Source: Allomuricauda sp. (GTDB lineage: Bacteria > Bacteroidota > Bacteroidia > Flavobacteriales > Flavobacteriaceae). From it: DNA of 64,000 nucleotides. Below, piece after piece: positions 7,706-16,502 of this stretch; within the stretch, counting starts at the first letter, position 1, and each line of letters starts with the position of its first letter. The position numbers were made by a program, and so were the translations under genes. The stretch spans positions 62,001 to 126,000 of the forward strand of contig NZ_JANQLX010000010.1 in NCBI RefSeq assembly GCF_028280385.1, given 5' to 3'. Below the pieces are notes generated by a model. It did no database searches. It saw only the letters and a list, made by a program, of their open reading frames with translations, and had not been told where the DNA came from.

Positions 7706-10084
7706 TTAGAGCTTGGCGCTCTTCTTGTATGCTTCCACCAATTTTTGGACTTCCTCCTTGGTCGCCCCAACAAATTCCTTTGCTTCTTCTTTGGCCTCTC
7801 CAGCCACTTCAAAGGAAGAAGTAACAATGGCTTTGTATTCCCCATTGGCAGTGTTGCTCATTTCTACCCGGATTTGTTTTTCAACAGGAACTGTTTCCTT
7901 CATTCCCTCAGTAGTAATGGAAATTGTGGTACCATCCTCTTTCAACATACTTACCTCATCTGCAGGGGCAAGGCTTACCAGACTAGGAGCGATTACCAAG
8001 GCCACAACAGACATCAATTTCAACAAGATGTTCAAAGACGGACCGGAAGTATCCTTAAAAGGATCCCCTACCGTATCCCCTACTACAGCGGCCTTATGGG
8101 CATCAGAACCTTTACGTCCTTCACTTTCAATAGTCTTTTTGGCGTTATCCCAAGCACCACCGGCATTGGATTGGAAAATGGCCATCAAAACACCAGCAGT
8201 GGTTACACCGGCCAATAGACCTCCCAACATATTGGCTCCACCTAAAAAACCAACGGCAACAGGAACAGCGATGGCCAACAAACCTGGCAATACCATTTCC
8301 TTAATGGAAGCTGTGGTGGAAATTTCAACACACTTATCGTATTCCGCCACACCATCTGCAGCATCAAAAATCTTTCTATCTTCTTCGGAAGCCTTGGAAA
8401 TATCAGAATCGTATTTCACCATGACTTCCAAAGCAGCTTTCAATTGAGGGATATCCCTAAACTGACGTCTAACTTCCTCAATCATTGCCATAGCAGCTCT
8501 ACCTACCGCGTTCATGGACAAAGCAGAAAATACAAATGGAAGCATTCCCCCGATCAACAAACCGGCCATAATTTTTGGCTGGGAAACGTCAATGGATTGG
8601 ATTCCCGCTGTTTGCATAAATGCCGCAAAAAGAGCCAAGGCCGTTAAGGCAGCGGAAGCGATGGCAAAACCTTTACCAATGGCAGCAGTGGTGTTACCCA
8701 CAGCATCCAACTTATCGGTTCTTTCACGTACTTCACTTGGCAATTCGGCCATCTCTGCAATTCCTCCTGCATTATCCGAAATAGGTCCATAGGCATCTAC
8801 TGCCAATTGGATTCCTGTATTGGCCAGCATTCCTACCGCAGCGATTGCAATACCATACAATCCAGCAAAGTGGTGGGATACAATAATTGCAGCGGCAATC
8901 AATATAATTGGAATCATGGTAGACATCATTCCCACGCCCAATCCAGCAATGATATTTGTTGCGGAACCTGTTTCTGACTGACGTACAATGGAATTAACAG
9001 GTTTTGTACCTGTACCCGTATAATATTCGGTTACCTTACCCACCAAAAGTCCGGCAACAAGACCAGAAATAGTGGCCCAGAAAACACCCATGGCACCAAA
9101 AGGAAGCCCGTCAATGGATTCTGGGATAAAAGCATTGATCAAGAAATAAGAAGCCACCAACATCAAGGCCGCAGAACCAAATTCACCAATGTTCAATGCG
9201 GTTTGTGGATTTCCTCCGTCTTTTACACGAACAAAGAAGGTTCCGATAATGGACATTACAATACCAACCGCGGCCAATGCCAATGGCAAGTATACTGCAC
9301 CAAGACCATCGAAGCCCGGTGTTACAATGATGGCACCCAAAACCATGGTACCAATGATGGAACCTACGTAAGACTCAAAAAGGTCAGCACCCATTCCGGC
9401 AACATCCCCAACATTGTCCCCAACATTATCTGCAATGGTCGCTGGGTTCAATGGGTGATCTTCAGGAATACCGGCTTCCACTTTACCAACAAGGTCAGCA
9501 CCAACATCAGCAGCTTTGGTGTAAATACCACCACCCACACGGGCAAAAAGTGCAATGGAAGATGCTCCCAAAGAGAATCCGGAAAGTACATTCAGTACCT
9601 CGCCCAATTCCCAGCCCTGTCCGCTGTACAGCATAAAAAGACCGCTCAATCCTAGTACACCCAGACCAACAACGCCCAATCCCATAACAGCACCACCAGC
9701 AAAGGCAACCTCAAGGGCTTTTCCTAGGGAATTTCTTGCGGCATTGGTCGTTCTTACGTTTGCCTTGGTAGCAACCTTCATTCCGATAAAACCGGCCAAA
9801 GCAGAGCAAATTGCCCCTACAATAAAGGAAACGGCCACCATACCGTTGGAGCCATCCTCGCTACTTCCCTTAAAGTAAAGCAGCACTGCAACCGCAATTA
9901 CGAAAATGCTGAGTATTTTGTATTCTGCCTTAAGGAATGACATGGCGCCGTCGGCAATGTTTTTGGCGATACGAGCCATTTTCTCATCCCCAACATCCTG
10001 TTTTGAGACCCATACGTTTTTGATCAATACGTACAACAAGCCCAAAACACCAAAAGCGGGCAGAAATTTTACGATTAGTTCCAT
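7706..10084 (-). CDS. hppA: K+-dependent membrane-bound pyrophosphatase
   Basis: Integral membrane pump (about 16 helices) that couples pyrophosphate hydrolysis to H+ or Na+ export. 792 residues. Substrate-site motifs are [52 protein letters not shown] and [17 protein letters not shown]. In [11 protein letters not shown] the second position after NTT is Ala rather than Lys, which in this family marks K+-dependent enzymes; pumped-ion specificity cannot be decided by eye. After the last membrane helix there is an unusual C-terminal tail of about 90 residues, charged and helical ([19 protein letters not shown]). It follows the soluble pyrophosphatase gene with a terminator between. Confidence 0.97.
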   Translation of the reverse strand: MELIVKFLPAFGVLGLLYVLIKNVWVSKQDVGDEKMARIAKNIADGAMSFLKAEYKILSIFVIAVAVLLYFKGSSEDGSNGMVAVSFIVGAICSALAGFIGMKVATKANVRTTNAARNSLGKALEVAFAGGAVMGLGVVGLGVLGLSGLFMLYSGQGWELGEVLNVLSGFSLGASSIALFARVGGGIYTKAADVGADLVGKVEAGIPEDHPLNPATIADNVGDNVGDVAGMGADLFESYVGSIIGTMVLGAIIVTPGFDGLGAVYLPLALAAVGIVMSIIGTFFVRVKDGGNPQTALNIGEFGSAALMLVASYFLINAFIPESIDGLPFGAMGVFWATISGLVAGLLVGKVTEYYTGTGTKPVNSIVRQSETGSATNIIAGLGVGMMSTMIPIILIAAAIIVSHHFAGLYGIAIAAVGMLANTGIQLAVDAYGPISDNAGGIAEMAELPSEVRERTDKLDAVGNTTAAIGKGFAIASAALTALALFAAFMQTAGIQSIDVSQPKIMAGLLIGGMLPFVFSALSMNAVGRAAMAMIEEVRRQFRDIPQLKAALEVMVKYDSDISKASEEDRKIFDAADGVAEYDKCVEISTTASIKEMVLPGLLAIAVPVAVGFLGGANMLGGLLAGVTTAGVLMAIFQSNAGGAWDNAKKTIESEGRKGSDAHKAAVVGDTVGDPFKDTSGPSLNILLKLMSVVALVIAPSLVSLAPADEVSMLKEDGTTISITTEGMKETVPVEKQIRVEMSNTANGEYKAIVTSSFEVAGEAKEEAKEFVGATKEEVQKLVEAYKKSAKL

Positions 10085-10119
10085 AATTATTTAGTTATTT
10101 ATGAGTTTTTAAGTGGCAG

Positions 10120-10127
10120 CAAAAGTA
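10120..10127 (-). promoter_or_regulatory. possible -7 element for hppA
   Basis: TACTTTTG on the minus strand matches TAnnTTTG, about 36 bases before the hppA start. It lies just downstream of the ppa terminator, which supports independent transcription of hppA. No convincing -33 TTG was seen. Confidence 0.45.
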
Positions 10128-10144
10128 GTAAAATACACACTAAT

Positions 10145-10178
10145 AAAAAAAATGCGCTTTTGGGGTTCAAAAGCGCAT
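10145..10178 (-). terminator. intrinsic terminator after ppa
   Basis: ATGCGCTTTTG (10152-10162) and CAAAAGCGCAT (10168-10178) form an 11-bp perfect stem with loop GGGTT; on the minus strand it is followed by a run of T (10152-10145). It separates ppa from hppA. Confidence 0.92.
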
Positions 10179-10198
10179 AAATATCTCGTTCTGATCGG

Positions 10199-10726
10199 TT
10201 AAATGGTAAAGGTGCGCTTCTTTTTGTGCTCGCTCTCCTCGTAACGCTCCACACACTTTCTGTAGATCTCAACGGCCTCATTTACATCTCCCCAGCCACC
10301 GGTATCCACCTTCTTTTCCTCCAGGTCCTTATACACTTTAAAAAAGTGCTCAATTTCCTTTTGCCTATGTGGATTGATGTCGGCAATGTCGTTCTTTTTG
10401 CTCCAGACCGGGTCATTGACCGGCACACAAATTATTTTCTCATCCGGACCTTTTTCGTCGGTCATGTGAAACACCCCTATTGGTTTTACCTCCATGACCA
10501 CCATGGGATAGGTGGGTTCCGTACCTAGTACAAGAACGTCCAAAGGATCTTTGTCCAAGGCCAAAGTTTCGGGCACAAAGCCATAATCTCCCGGATACAT
10601 CATTGAGGAAAACAAGGTTCTGTCAAACCTGATTTTATGAAGCGCGAAATCATATTCATACTTGTTTCGACTTCCTTTTGGGATCTCTATCAACACATCA
10701 AAGGTCACTTCTCCTTTCTTTGCCAT
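10199..10726 (-). CDS. ppa: soluble family I inorganic pyrophosphatase
   Basis: Cytoplasmic enzyme hydrolysing PPi to 2 Pi, pulling biosynthetic reactions; 175 residues, the usual bacterial length. Motifs: IEIPKGSRNKYEYD (14-27), YPGDYGFVPETL, the signature DKDPLDVLVLG with metal-binding Asp residues, and DEKGPDEKIICVP. The C-terminal tail (ESEHKKKRTFTI) is basic. Its own promoter and terminator make it monocistronic. Its neighbour is the membrane pyrophosphatase, so the two ways of using PPi (heat or ion pumping) sit side by side. Confidence 0.97.
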   Translation of the reverse strand: MAKKGEVTFDVLIEIPKGSRNKYEYDFALHKIRFDRTLFSSMMYPGDYGFVPETLALDKDPLDVLVLGTEPTYPMVVMEVKPIGVFHMTDEKGPDEKIICVPVNDPVWSKKNDIADINPHRQKEIEHFFKVYKDLEEKKVDTGGWGDVNEAVEIYRKCVERYEESEHKKKRTFTI

Positions 10727-10748
10727 TCTGAAGGGTTTAAATTTTTTG

Positions 10749-10781
10749 CAAAAATAGTGACTTGCAAAGGATTGGGATCAA
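10749..10781 (-). promoter_or_regulatory. ppa promoter
   Basis: On the minus strand TTG (10781-10779) is followed after 22 bases by TATTTTTG (10756-10749), a full Bacteroidota -33/-7 pair. Transcription would start about 15 bases before the ppa ATG. Confidence 0.6.
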
Positions 10782-10803
10782 CAAATTGCGTAGATATTGT
10801 TGA

Positions 10804-13299
10804 TTAAAAGTTAAATCCGAAGGTCCCTGTAACCCCAAACCTCCGCGCATCCGGGTTGTCCAAATAATTCCCCCGGAAATTGAAGTCTATCCTGAAAATT
10901 TTAAAGATGTTGCCAATACCGAAGGAGTATTCCCAATAGATCTGATCTTCGGGTGCGATCAATGGAATATTGGCCGGGGCACTCAGGGCCCTATTTTCAT
11001 CCGACAATTGCCCCCAAGCTCCTCTTAGCCCCACAATCTCGCGTAAGTTCCAGTTCCGAAGCACTGGGATCCTCGAGAAAATCCGCCCATTGAAATTATG
11101 CTCCAAATGAAGGGTGGCGTAGGTATCGGTAACAAATTCGTAAAAATCAAGGTTGGGAAAGGTATTGTACAGGGAAAATAGGGTTTGGTTACCGGGAACA
11201 ACGCTTAAAAGTCCCAACGGTACCTCCCCAAAGGTTTTTCCAAGCTCCACACTACTGGTGAGGCGGCCAAACCCGCCTATTTGCCAAGGTTGTCTATAGG
11301 AAAATTGCAGTCTTTCATAATCAAAATCACTTTCCAAAAATCCACGGACCCCTTTGGTGTAATTTAAAATGATAGTACTGTAGTCCTCATTCACCGTGAC
11401 TGGTTCCACCCCATAACCTATAATTCTTCGGCCAGGGGTAAATATCAGGGTGGTATTGATATCAAACTGTTTTACCTCCGAGGCAATTCCCCCAGGCGAT
11501 TCAGGGTCCACGTAATCCAGGCTAAAATCCGCAGGAAGGGCGGAACTCAAAGTACGCATAGAACTTCCAAACCGTACCCTAAAATTCTTGACCGGTTCCA
11601 TTTCTATATTGAAGGTGGAGAGATCAATATTGGTAAGCCGGTTGTTATTCCCAACCGTGACCAATGCGGAGGAAGCTATACTACGCCCCAGAACGTCATT
11701 GGTACTGGTTAAACTAAGCCCCAACTGCTCAATATCCCTTCTATGGCCACCTGAAATAATCAATCTTGATTTACGGTCCAGCAAAAACTTGGCGGACAAT
11801 CCATGTTTGAATTTTTTATCGGTAAACCCATAGGCCATATAGCCTTCCAAACGCCAGGTATCATTTTGGCCAAAATAGGTGCGCGCACCAGCACGCAGTC
11901 GGGTACCTTCCGCATCATTGAAACCGAAGGTGCTGTAGATATCCCCTATATCTATGTTCCATTTGTCAATTTCAACATACCCTGAACCCAGAATACTGAC
12001 AATATCATAATAGGTTCGGAACTTGGGCACGGTCTTTAGGGTATCCAACAACTTAAATATACCGGATTCGTCCTTATTCAGTCTTTCCAAACGGGCATTG
12101 GACCAAAAGGTACTGTCCCTCGAAAAGACCCGTGGGTCATAGGGGTCGGATTCAGTCTTGTAAAAGTCTTCAGGCCGGTTGGTATTGAATTGGTAATTAT
12201 CATAAACTGAGGTGCGTTTCCCGTAGATTCCCCTGGATTTTTCCTTTTTGGAGAAGCTAAAGTCACTCAACATATAATCCCGCTTCAGCAAGAAGATGGA
12301 ATCGTTGACCACATCAAATTCCTGCTCTATATAAATCTCCTTCACCCAATTGATATTGGCACTTTTGGTCACCTGGAGGTTTATTTTCTTAATGGCATAG
12401 GTGGTATCGGCCACCCAAAAATCGCCCTTGAAGGTAAGCTCGTTTTTTCGCCTAGGATAATAGATGATGTTGTAACACCATTTGTTGTCTATATAAGTAC
12501 TGTCGGACAAGACATAATTATAGGTATCCACGCCAGTAGTGGACAAAGGACTAGTAAAACTTTTATCAAAGAACTTCAAGTAGTTTTCATACACGTCATA
12601 GTCGGAATAAAGGTCCTCTACAAAGGCAGTTATCGACTGGTGCCCGTCAAAACCGGAGCTTTTATTACCCATAACGTCTTCCTTCTCCCGTCCTATTTCA
12701 TTGTCCCCATACACTTTGGAAAAGGTTTCGTTCAAGAACATGGGCAAATAGGTTTTTCCGGTTACCCTGGAGGTGTCCAGGTTTTCAAACATGAATTCCA
12801 ATCCCTTGAACAATTTGCTTTTTATAAGCGCACTGTCAATCGTGTTCAGGTCGAACTCGATTTTCTCATATTTATCATATTGGTACTGTTTGAACTTACG
12901 CACCCCATTTTCCCTTTTTTTGGCCCATATCCTTTTAAGGATATCAATGGCGGGATTGTTCTTTTTGGATTGCTTCCCGGTATATACGATCACCTCTTTC
13001 AATTGTTCCGTAGACTCCTTAAGAACAATCTCCATGTTGTAGTTGACCTTTTGGGTAAGCTCTATTTCCCGGGTCTCGTAACCAATGAACGAAACAGAAA
13101 CCAAATTATAGGTGTTGTCGGATTCCAAATAAAAGCGTCCATTATCATTGGTAATGGTTCCCTCGGTAGAATTTGGAAAGACAATATTGGCAAAGGCAAT
13201 TGGCGAACCGGAGGGGTCCAGGACAATGCCACTAAGCTTGGTTTGTGAAAAAAGTGAACTAAATGATAGTAGGAAAATACAAGCTAGGAACTTTTTCAT
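10804..13299 (-). CDS. DUF5686 family outer-membrane protein with CarboxypepD-reg-like domain
   Basis: 831 residues. The start is ATG 13299 (an upstream in-frame codon exists) because it begins MKKFLACIFLLSF and gives a signal peptide ending near FSSLFSQ. Residues about 20-110 form the carboxypeptidase-regulatory-like beta-sandwich (KLSGIVLDPSGSPIAFANI, RFYLESDNTYNLVSVSFIGYETREIEL) seen at the N-terminus of TonB-dependent receptors. The middle and C-terminus match the DUF5686 type and end in alternating beta strands closing with VTGTFGFNF, typical of an outer-membrane barrel. The function of the family is unknown. A terminator follows pdhB just upstream, so it is probably transcribed alone. 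Confidence 0.85.
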   Translation of the reverse strand: MKKFLACIFLLSFSSLFSQTKLSGIVLDPSGSPIAFANIVFPNSTEGTITNDNGRFYLESDNTYNLVSVSFIGYETREIELTQKVNYNMEIVLKESTEQLKEVIVYTGKQSKKNNPAIDILKRIWAKKRENGVRKFKQYQYDKYEKIEFDLNTIDSALIKSKLFKGLEFMFENLDTSRVTGKTYLPMFLNETFSKVYGDNEIGREKEDVMGNKSSGFDGHQSITAFVEDLYSDYDVYENYLKFFDKSFTSPLSTTGVDTYNYVLSDSTYIDNKWCYNIIYYPRRKNELTFKGDFWVADTTYAIKKINLQVTKSANINWVKEIYIEQEFDVVNDSIFLLKRDYMLSDFSFSKKEKSRGIYGKRTSVYDNYQFNTNRPEDFYKTESDPYDPRVFSRDSTFWSNARLERLNKDESGIFKLLDTLKTVPKFRTYYDIVSILGSGYVEIDKWNIDIGDIYSTFGFNDAEGTRLRAGARTYFGQNDTWRLEGYMAYGFTDKKFKHGLSAKFLLDRKSRLIISGGHRRDIEQLGLSLTSTNDVLGRSIASSALVTVGNNNRLTNIDLSTFNIEMEPVKNFRVRFGSSMRTLSSALPADFSLDYVDPESPGGIASEVKQFDINTTLIFTPGRRIIGYGVEPVTVNEDYSTIILNYTKGVRGFLESDFDYERLQFSYRQPWQIGGFGRLTSSVELGKTFGEVPLGLLSVVPGNQTLFSLYNTFPNLDFYEFVTDTYATLHLEHNFNGRIFSRIPVLRNWNLREIVGLRGAWGQLSDENRALSAPANIPLIAPEDQIYWEYSFGIGNIFKIFRIDFNFRGNYLDNPDARRFGVTGTFGFNF

Positions 13300-13394
13300 G
13301 CTTTGATGCGTAGGCACAGCCAAACCCTATTTCAGGTTTTGCCACTATGCTCGGTCATTTTTGGTTTTAAAAGTAATTTCCTATCAAAAACTAT

Positions 13395-13444
13395 TCCTTA
13401 AAAAAAGCCCCATCACTCTCGATGTTGGTCGAGAAGGACGAGGC
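13395..13444 (-). terminator. intrinsic terminator after pdhB
   Basis: On the minus strand TCTCGA (13434-13429) pairs with TCGAGA (13422-13417), inside an outer AGCC/GGCT closure (13444-13441 with 13410-13407), followed by TTTTTTT (13406-13400). Confidence 0.75.
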
Positions 13445-13467
13445 TAATATACCTTACAAATATAAGC

Positions 13468-14448
13468 CTATTGTTTATATAACACTTTCTTAACAGCCTT
13501 GATCACATCCTGATGGTTTGGCAGCCATTCTGCCAACAGAACAGGGGAATAAGGAGCTGGTGTGTCTGCAGTATTCAGTTTAACAATGGGGGCATCCAAG
13601 TAGTCAAATGCCTTGTCTTGCACATGGTAAATGATTTCAGTGGCCACGTTTCCAAAGGGCCATGCCTCTTCTAAGATCACCATTCGGTTGGTTTTCTTAA
13701 CGGAGTTTAGAATGGCATCATGATCCATGGGCCGCACCGTGCGCAGATCTATTATTTCACAACTAATCCCTTCTTTTGCCAATTCATCAGCTGCTTTGTA
13801 CGCCTCCTTAATGATTTTTCCAAAGGAAACAATGGTTACATCAGTACCTTCCCTTTTAATTTCAGCTACACCCAATGGGATGGTGTATTCACCTTCCGGT
13901 ACTTCGCCCTTATCGCCATACATTTGTTCCGATTCCATAAAAATTACCGGATCATCGTCTCGGATGGCCGATTTCAACAATCCCTTGGCATCAGCAGGGT
14001 TGGAAGGCACCACTACTTTTAACCCGGGACAGTTGGCGTACCAGCTTTCAAATGCCTGGGAGTGTGTTGCGGCCAGCTGACCCGCAGAGGCTGTTGGCCC
14101 CCTAAAAACTATGGGGCATGGAAATTGACCTGCGGACATCTGCCTGATCTTGGCGGCATTGTTTATGATCTGGTCAATCCCCACCAAAGAGAAGTTGAAG
14201 GTCATAAACTCGATAATGGGCCTATTGCCGATCATTGCAGAGCCCACTCCGATACCAGCAAAACCCAATTCGGAAATAGGGGTGTCCAAGACCCGGTCGG
14301 GTCCAAACTCGTCCAGCATACCCTTTGAGGCTTTATAGGCACCATTGTACTCGGCAACCTCTTCTCCCATTAAATAAATCGTATCGTCACGTCTCATTTC
14401 CTCGGACATGGCCTCGGCTATGGCTTCCCTGAACTGTAATGTTTTCAT
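13468..14448 (-). CDS. pdhB: pyruvate dehydrogenase E1 component, beta subunit
   Basis: Beta chain of the alpha2beta2 thiamine-diphosphate E1 that decarboxylates pyruvate for acetyl-CoA synthesis. 326 residues, standard length. It starts MKTLQFREAIAEAMSEEM and contains the MGEEVAEYNGAYKASKGM segment, DTPISELGFAGIGVGSAM (ThDP/alpha-subunit interface), FRGPTASAGQLAATHSQ, ESEQMYGDKGEVPEGEY and the transketolase C-terminal domain with LRTVRPMDHDAI. The alpha subunit and E2 are not adjacent, as is common in Flavobacteriaceae where pdhA and E2 lie elsewhere. A TATTTTTG -7 box occurs at 14500-14493. Branched-chain keto-acid E1 beta is the main alternative. Confidence 0.93.
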   Translation of the reverse strand: MKTLQFREAIAEAMSEEMRRDDTIYLMGEEVAEYNGAYKASKGMLDEFGPDRVLDTPISELGFAGIGVGSAMIGNRPIIEFMTFNFSLVGIDQIINNAAKIRQMSAGQFPCPIVFRGPTASAGQLAATHSQAFESWYANCPGLKVVVPSNPADAKGLLKSAIRDDDPVIFMESEQMYGDKGEVPEGEYTIPLGVAEIKREGTDVTIVSFGKIIKEAYKAADELAKEGISCEIIDLRTVRPMDHDAILNSVKKTNRMVILEEAWPFGNVATEIIYHVQDKAFDYLDAPIVKLNTADTPAPYSPVLLAEWLPNHQDVIKAVKKVLYKQ

Positions 14449-14548
14449 TAAGTAGTACTAAACAGATTAATTACTGTGCTTAAAAACGCACGCAAAAATA
14501 GCAAAAACAAAGAGAACATTATAGATGGGGAAAACAAAAAAAAGAACA

Positions 14549-14576
14549 AAATTTATTATGCATGCATAATAAATTT
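14549..14576. promoter_or_regulatory. 28-bp perfect palindrome (operator) over the etfB promoter
   Basis: A perfect inverted repeat of 28 bp centred between 14562 and 14563 with core TTATTATGCATGCATAATAA extended by AAAT/ATTT. It ends 14 bases before the etfB -7 box and so covers the -33 region. The same core, as a 16-bp palindrome, occurs at 52914-52929 before an SGNH hydrolase gene, which argues for a specific dimeric regulator. No T tract follows, so it is not a terminator. Confidence 0.75.
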
Positions 14577-14590
14577 CATATTTTTATAGC

Positions 14591-14598
14591 TATCTTTG
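14591..14598 (+). promoter_or_regulatory. etfB -7 element
   Basis: TATCTTTG, an exact TAnnTTTG match, 21 bases before the etfB ATG. The predicted start site is near 14604, giving a very short leader. The -33 region falls inside the palindrome at 14549-14576. Confidence 0.65.
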
Positions 14599-14619
14599 AA
14601 GCCTTAAACTTAAGAACAT

Positions 14620-15366
14620 ATGAAGATCCTAGTTTGCATTAGCAACGTGCCGGACACTACTTCCAAAATCAATTTTACGGAAGGTGACACAAAATTTGAC
14701 ACCAACGGGGTTCAATTTGTGATAAATCCCAATGACGAATTTGGGTTAACACGCGCCATGTGGTTCAAAGAAAAACAGGGAGCCACTGTACATGTAGCTA
14801 CTGTGGGCGGCGCCCAGACCGAACCTACCATACGAAAGGCATTGGCCATTGGCGCTGATGAGGCCATCCGTGTAAACGCGGAACCCTCAGATGGTTTCTT
14901 TGTAGCTACCCAGCTGGCTGAAGTTGTAAAAAATGGGGGGTACGATTTGGTTATAGCCGGTCGTGAATCCATTGACTATAACGGAGGTATGGTTCCTGGC
15001 ATCTTGGCCACCCTGCTCGATATGAATTTTGTGAATACCTGTATAGGATTGGAAGTGGATGGTAGCAATGCGACAGCAATTAGGGAAATTGACGGAGGAA
15101 AGGAAACCATCAGTACCAGCTTGCCATTGGTCATTGGAGGCCAAAAAGGTTTGGTAGCCGAAAGCGATTTGCGCATACCTAATATGAGAGGCATCATGAT
15201 GGCCAGGAAAAAAGCATTGAACGTAGTGGAAGCCGTTGATGCCGCCCCACCCACAAACGACCAAAAATTTGAAAAACCTGCTGCCAAGGGACCTGTTAAA
15301 TTAGTAGATGCAGCTAATGTGGGCGAATTGGTAAATCTTTTACATAACGAAGCAAAAGTCATTTAA
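14620..15366 (+). CDS. etfB: electron transfer flavoprotein, beta subunit
   Basis: With EtfA forms the FAD/AMP-containing shuttle that takes electrons from acyl-CoA dehydrogenases. 248 residues, normal length. It starts MKILVCISNVPDTTSKINF and carries the AMP-binding region AGRESIDYNGGMVPGILA plus the ETF-beta signature around VIGGQKGLVAESDLRIPNMRGIMMARKK. etfA follows after 79 bases. Transcription is probably controlled through the palindrome at 14549-14576. The presence of etfBA without local beta-oxidation genes means the dehydrogenases are elsewhere. Confidence 0.96.
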   Translation: MKILVCISNVPDTTSKINFTEGDTKFDTNGVQFVINPNDEFGLTRAMWFKEKQGATVHVATVGGAQTEPTIRKALAIGADEAIRVNAEPSDGFFVATQLAEVVKNGGYDLVIAGRESIDYNGGMVPGILATLLDMNFVNTCIGLEVDGSNATAIREIDGGKETISTSLPLVIGGQKGLVAESDLRIPNMRGIMMARKKALNVVEAVDAAPPTNDQKFEKPAAKGPVKLVDAANVGELVNLLHNEAKVI

Positions 15367-15399
15367 TAAAATTACAAATCCCAGGCACCAAGCACCAAC

Positions 15400-15424
15400 T
15401 TGGAATTTGGAATTTGGAATTTGG
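15400..15424 (+). repeat. TTGGAAT heptamer repeat in the etfB-etfA gap
   Basis: TTGGAAT is repeated three times and followed by TTGG. The bases before it (AGGCACC, AAGCACC) also fall into a 7-base register. It lies inside the short intercistronic spacer of etfBA. Function unknown. Confidence 0.85.
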
Positions 15425-15445
15425 CTATTGTAATTTCAGAAAATT

Positions 15446-16414
15446 ATGTCAGTACTAGTATATACAGAATCCGATAAAGGAACATTTAAAAAGAACGCTT
15501 TTGAAGCGGCATCCTATGCTTACAAAGTGGCGCAGGATATGGGTGAAACGGTAACCGCAGTAACCATCAATGCCGGTCAAGATGATGCTTTGGGAACCTA
15601 CGGGGTTTCAAAAGTCTTAAAAATCACGAGCGGGGATTTGGACACTTTCAACGCCAAGGCCTATGCCAATGCTTTGGCCCAAGCTGCCGAAGCGGAAGGT
15701 GCCAAAGTAATTATCCTAAGCTCAAGTGCGGACACCAAGTTTTTGGCCCCCATATTAACGGCCAAGCTCAAAGCTGGATACGTGCCCAATGTGGTGGCTG
15801 CACCCATCAGCACATCACCCTTCGTGGTAAAAAGGACCGCTTTTAGTAACAAGGGTTTTGCGCACACTGAGGTAAGTGCTGAAATTAAAGTAATTGGAGT
15901 TTCCAATAATGCCTACGGCGTGCATGAAAACAACGGTTCTGCCACAGTGGAGGATTTTTCCCCTTCATTGGCAGATGGCGATTTTGCCACAAAATCTGTT
16001 GAAGTGGACAAAGTGGTAGGAAAAGCCACTATTGCAGATGCCGACATTGTGGTTTCTGGAGGAAGAGGACTTAAGGGACCTGAAAATTGGGGCATGATCG
16101 AGGAATTGGCCGAAGTATTGGGTGCTGCTACCGCCTGTTCCAAACCAGTGTCTGATTTAGGATGGAGACCCCACGGAGAACACGTTGGCCAAACTGGAAA
16201 ACCCGTGGCCAGCAATTTATATATCGCCATCGGAATTTCAGGTGCCATTCAGCATTTGGCCGGTGTAAGTGCCTCCAAAACCAAGGTGGTCATCAATAAT
16301 GACCCAGAAGCTCCTTTCTTTAAAGCGGCCGATTACGGAATAGTTGGGGATGCTTTTGAGGTGGTACCTGAACTCATCGAAAAATTAAAGCAATTTAAAG
16401 CCCAAAACACTTAA
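15446..16414 (+). CDS. etfA: electron transfer flavoprotein, alpha subunit
   Basis: FAD-binding partner of EtfB, 322 residues. It starts MSVLVYTESDKGTFKKNAF. The C-terminal FAD domain shows SGGRGLKGPENWGMIEELA, SDLGWRPHGEHVGQTGKPV and the ETF-alpha signature region LYIAIGISGAIQHLAGV, then VVINNDPEAPFFKAADYGIVGD. Cotranscribed with etfB and followed by a good terminator. Confidence 0.96.
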   Translation: MSVLVYTESDKGTFKKNAFEAASYAYKVAQDMGETVTAVTINAGQDDALGTYGVSKVLKITSGDLDTFNAKAYANALAQAAEAEGAKVIILSSSADTKFLAPILTAKLKAGYVPNVVAAPISTSPFVVKRTAFSNKGFAHTEVSAEIKVIGVSNNAYGVHENNGSATVEDFSPSLADGDFATKSVEVDKVVGKATIADADIVVSGGRGLKGPENWGMIEELAEVLGAATACSKPVSDLGWRPHGEHVGQTGKPVASNLYIAIGISGAIQHLAGVSASKTKVVINNDPEAPFFKAADYGIVGDAFEVVPELIEKLKQFKAQNT

Positions 16415-16439
16415 ATTTTGTTAATTTGCCTTTAGCAAG

Positions 16440-16487
16440 AGGCGGTTCAGATAGTGGTAATGCCTTATTTGAACGGCCTTTTTTTGG
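16440..16487 (+). terminator. intrinsic terminator after etfA
   Basis: AGGCGGTTCA (16440-16449) pairs with TGAACGGCCT (16470-16479) with a single G-G mismatch, followed by a T run to 16485. It lies between etfA and the bifunctional nuclease gene. Confidence 0.75.
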
Positions 16488-16491
16488 TTTT

Positions 16492-16497
16492 AGGAGG
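16492..16497 (+). promoter_or_regulatory. strong Shine-Dalgarno (AGGAGG) before the bifunctional nuclease gene
   Basis: AGGAGG lies five bases before the ATG at 16503. Full-strength Shine-Dalgarno sequences are rare in Flavobacteriia, where the ribosomal anti-SD is known to be largely masked; other genes in this window lack one. Confidence 0.7.
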
Positions 16498-16502
16498 ATT
16501 AT

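Noticed and set aside
7646..8447. Two long plus-strand open frames
   Set aside because: Antisense to hppA, whose codons give long opposite frames; one crosses the terminator hairpin.
12640..13248. Plus-strand open frame of about 200 codons
   Set aside because: Antisense to the DUF5686 gene; composition and frame are mirror effects of that gene.
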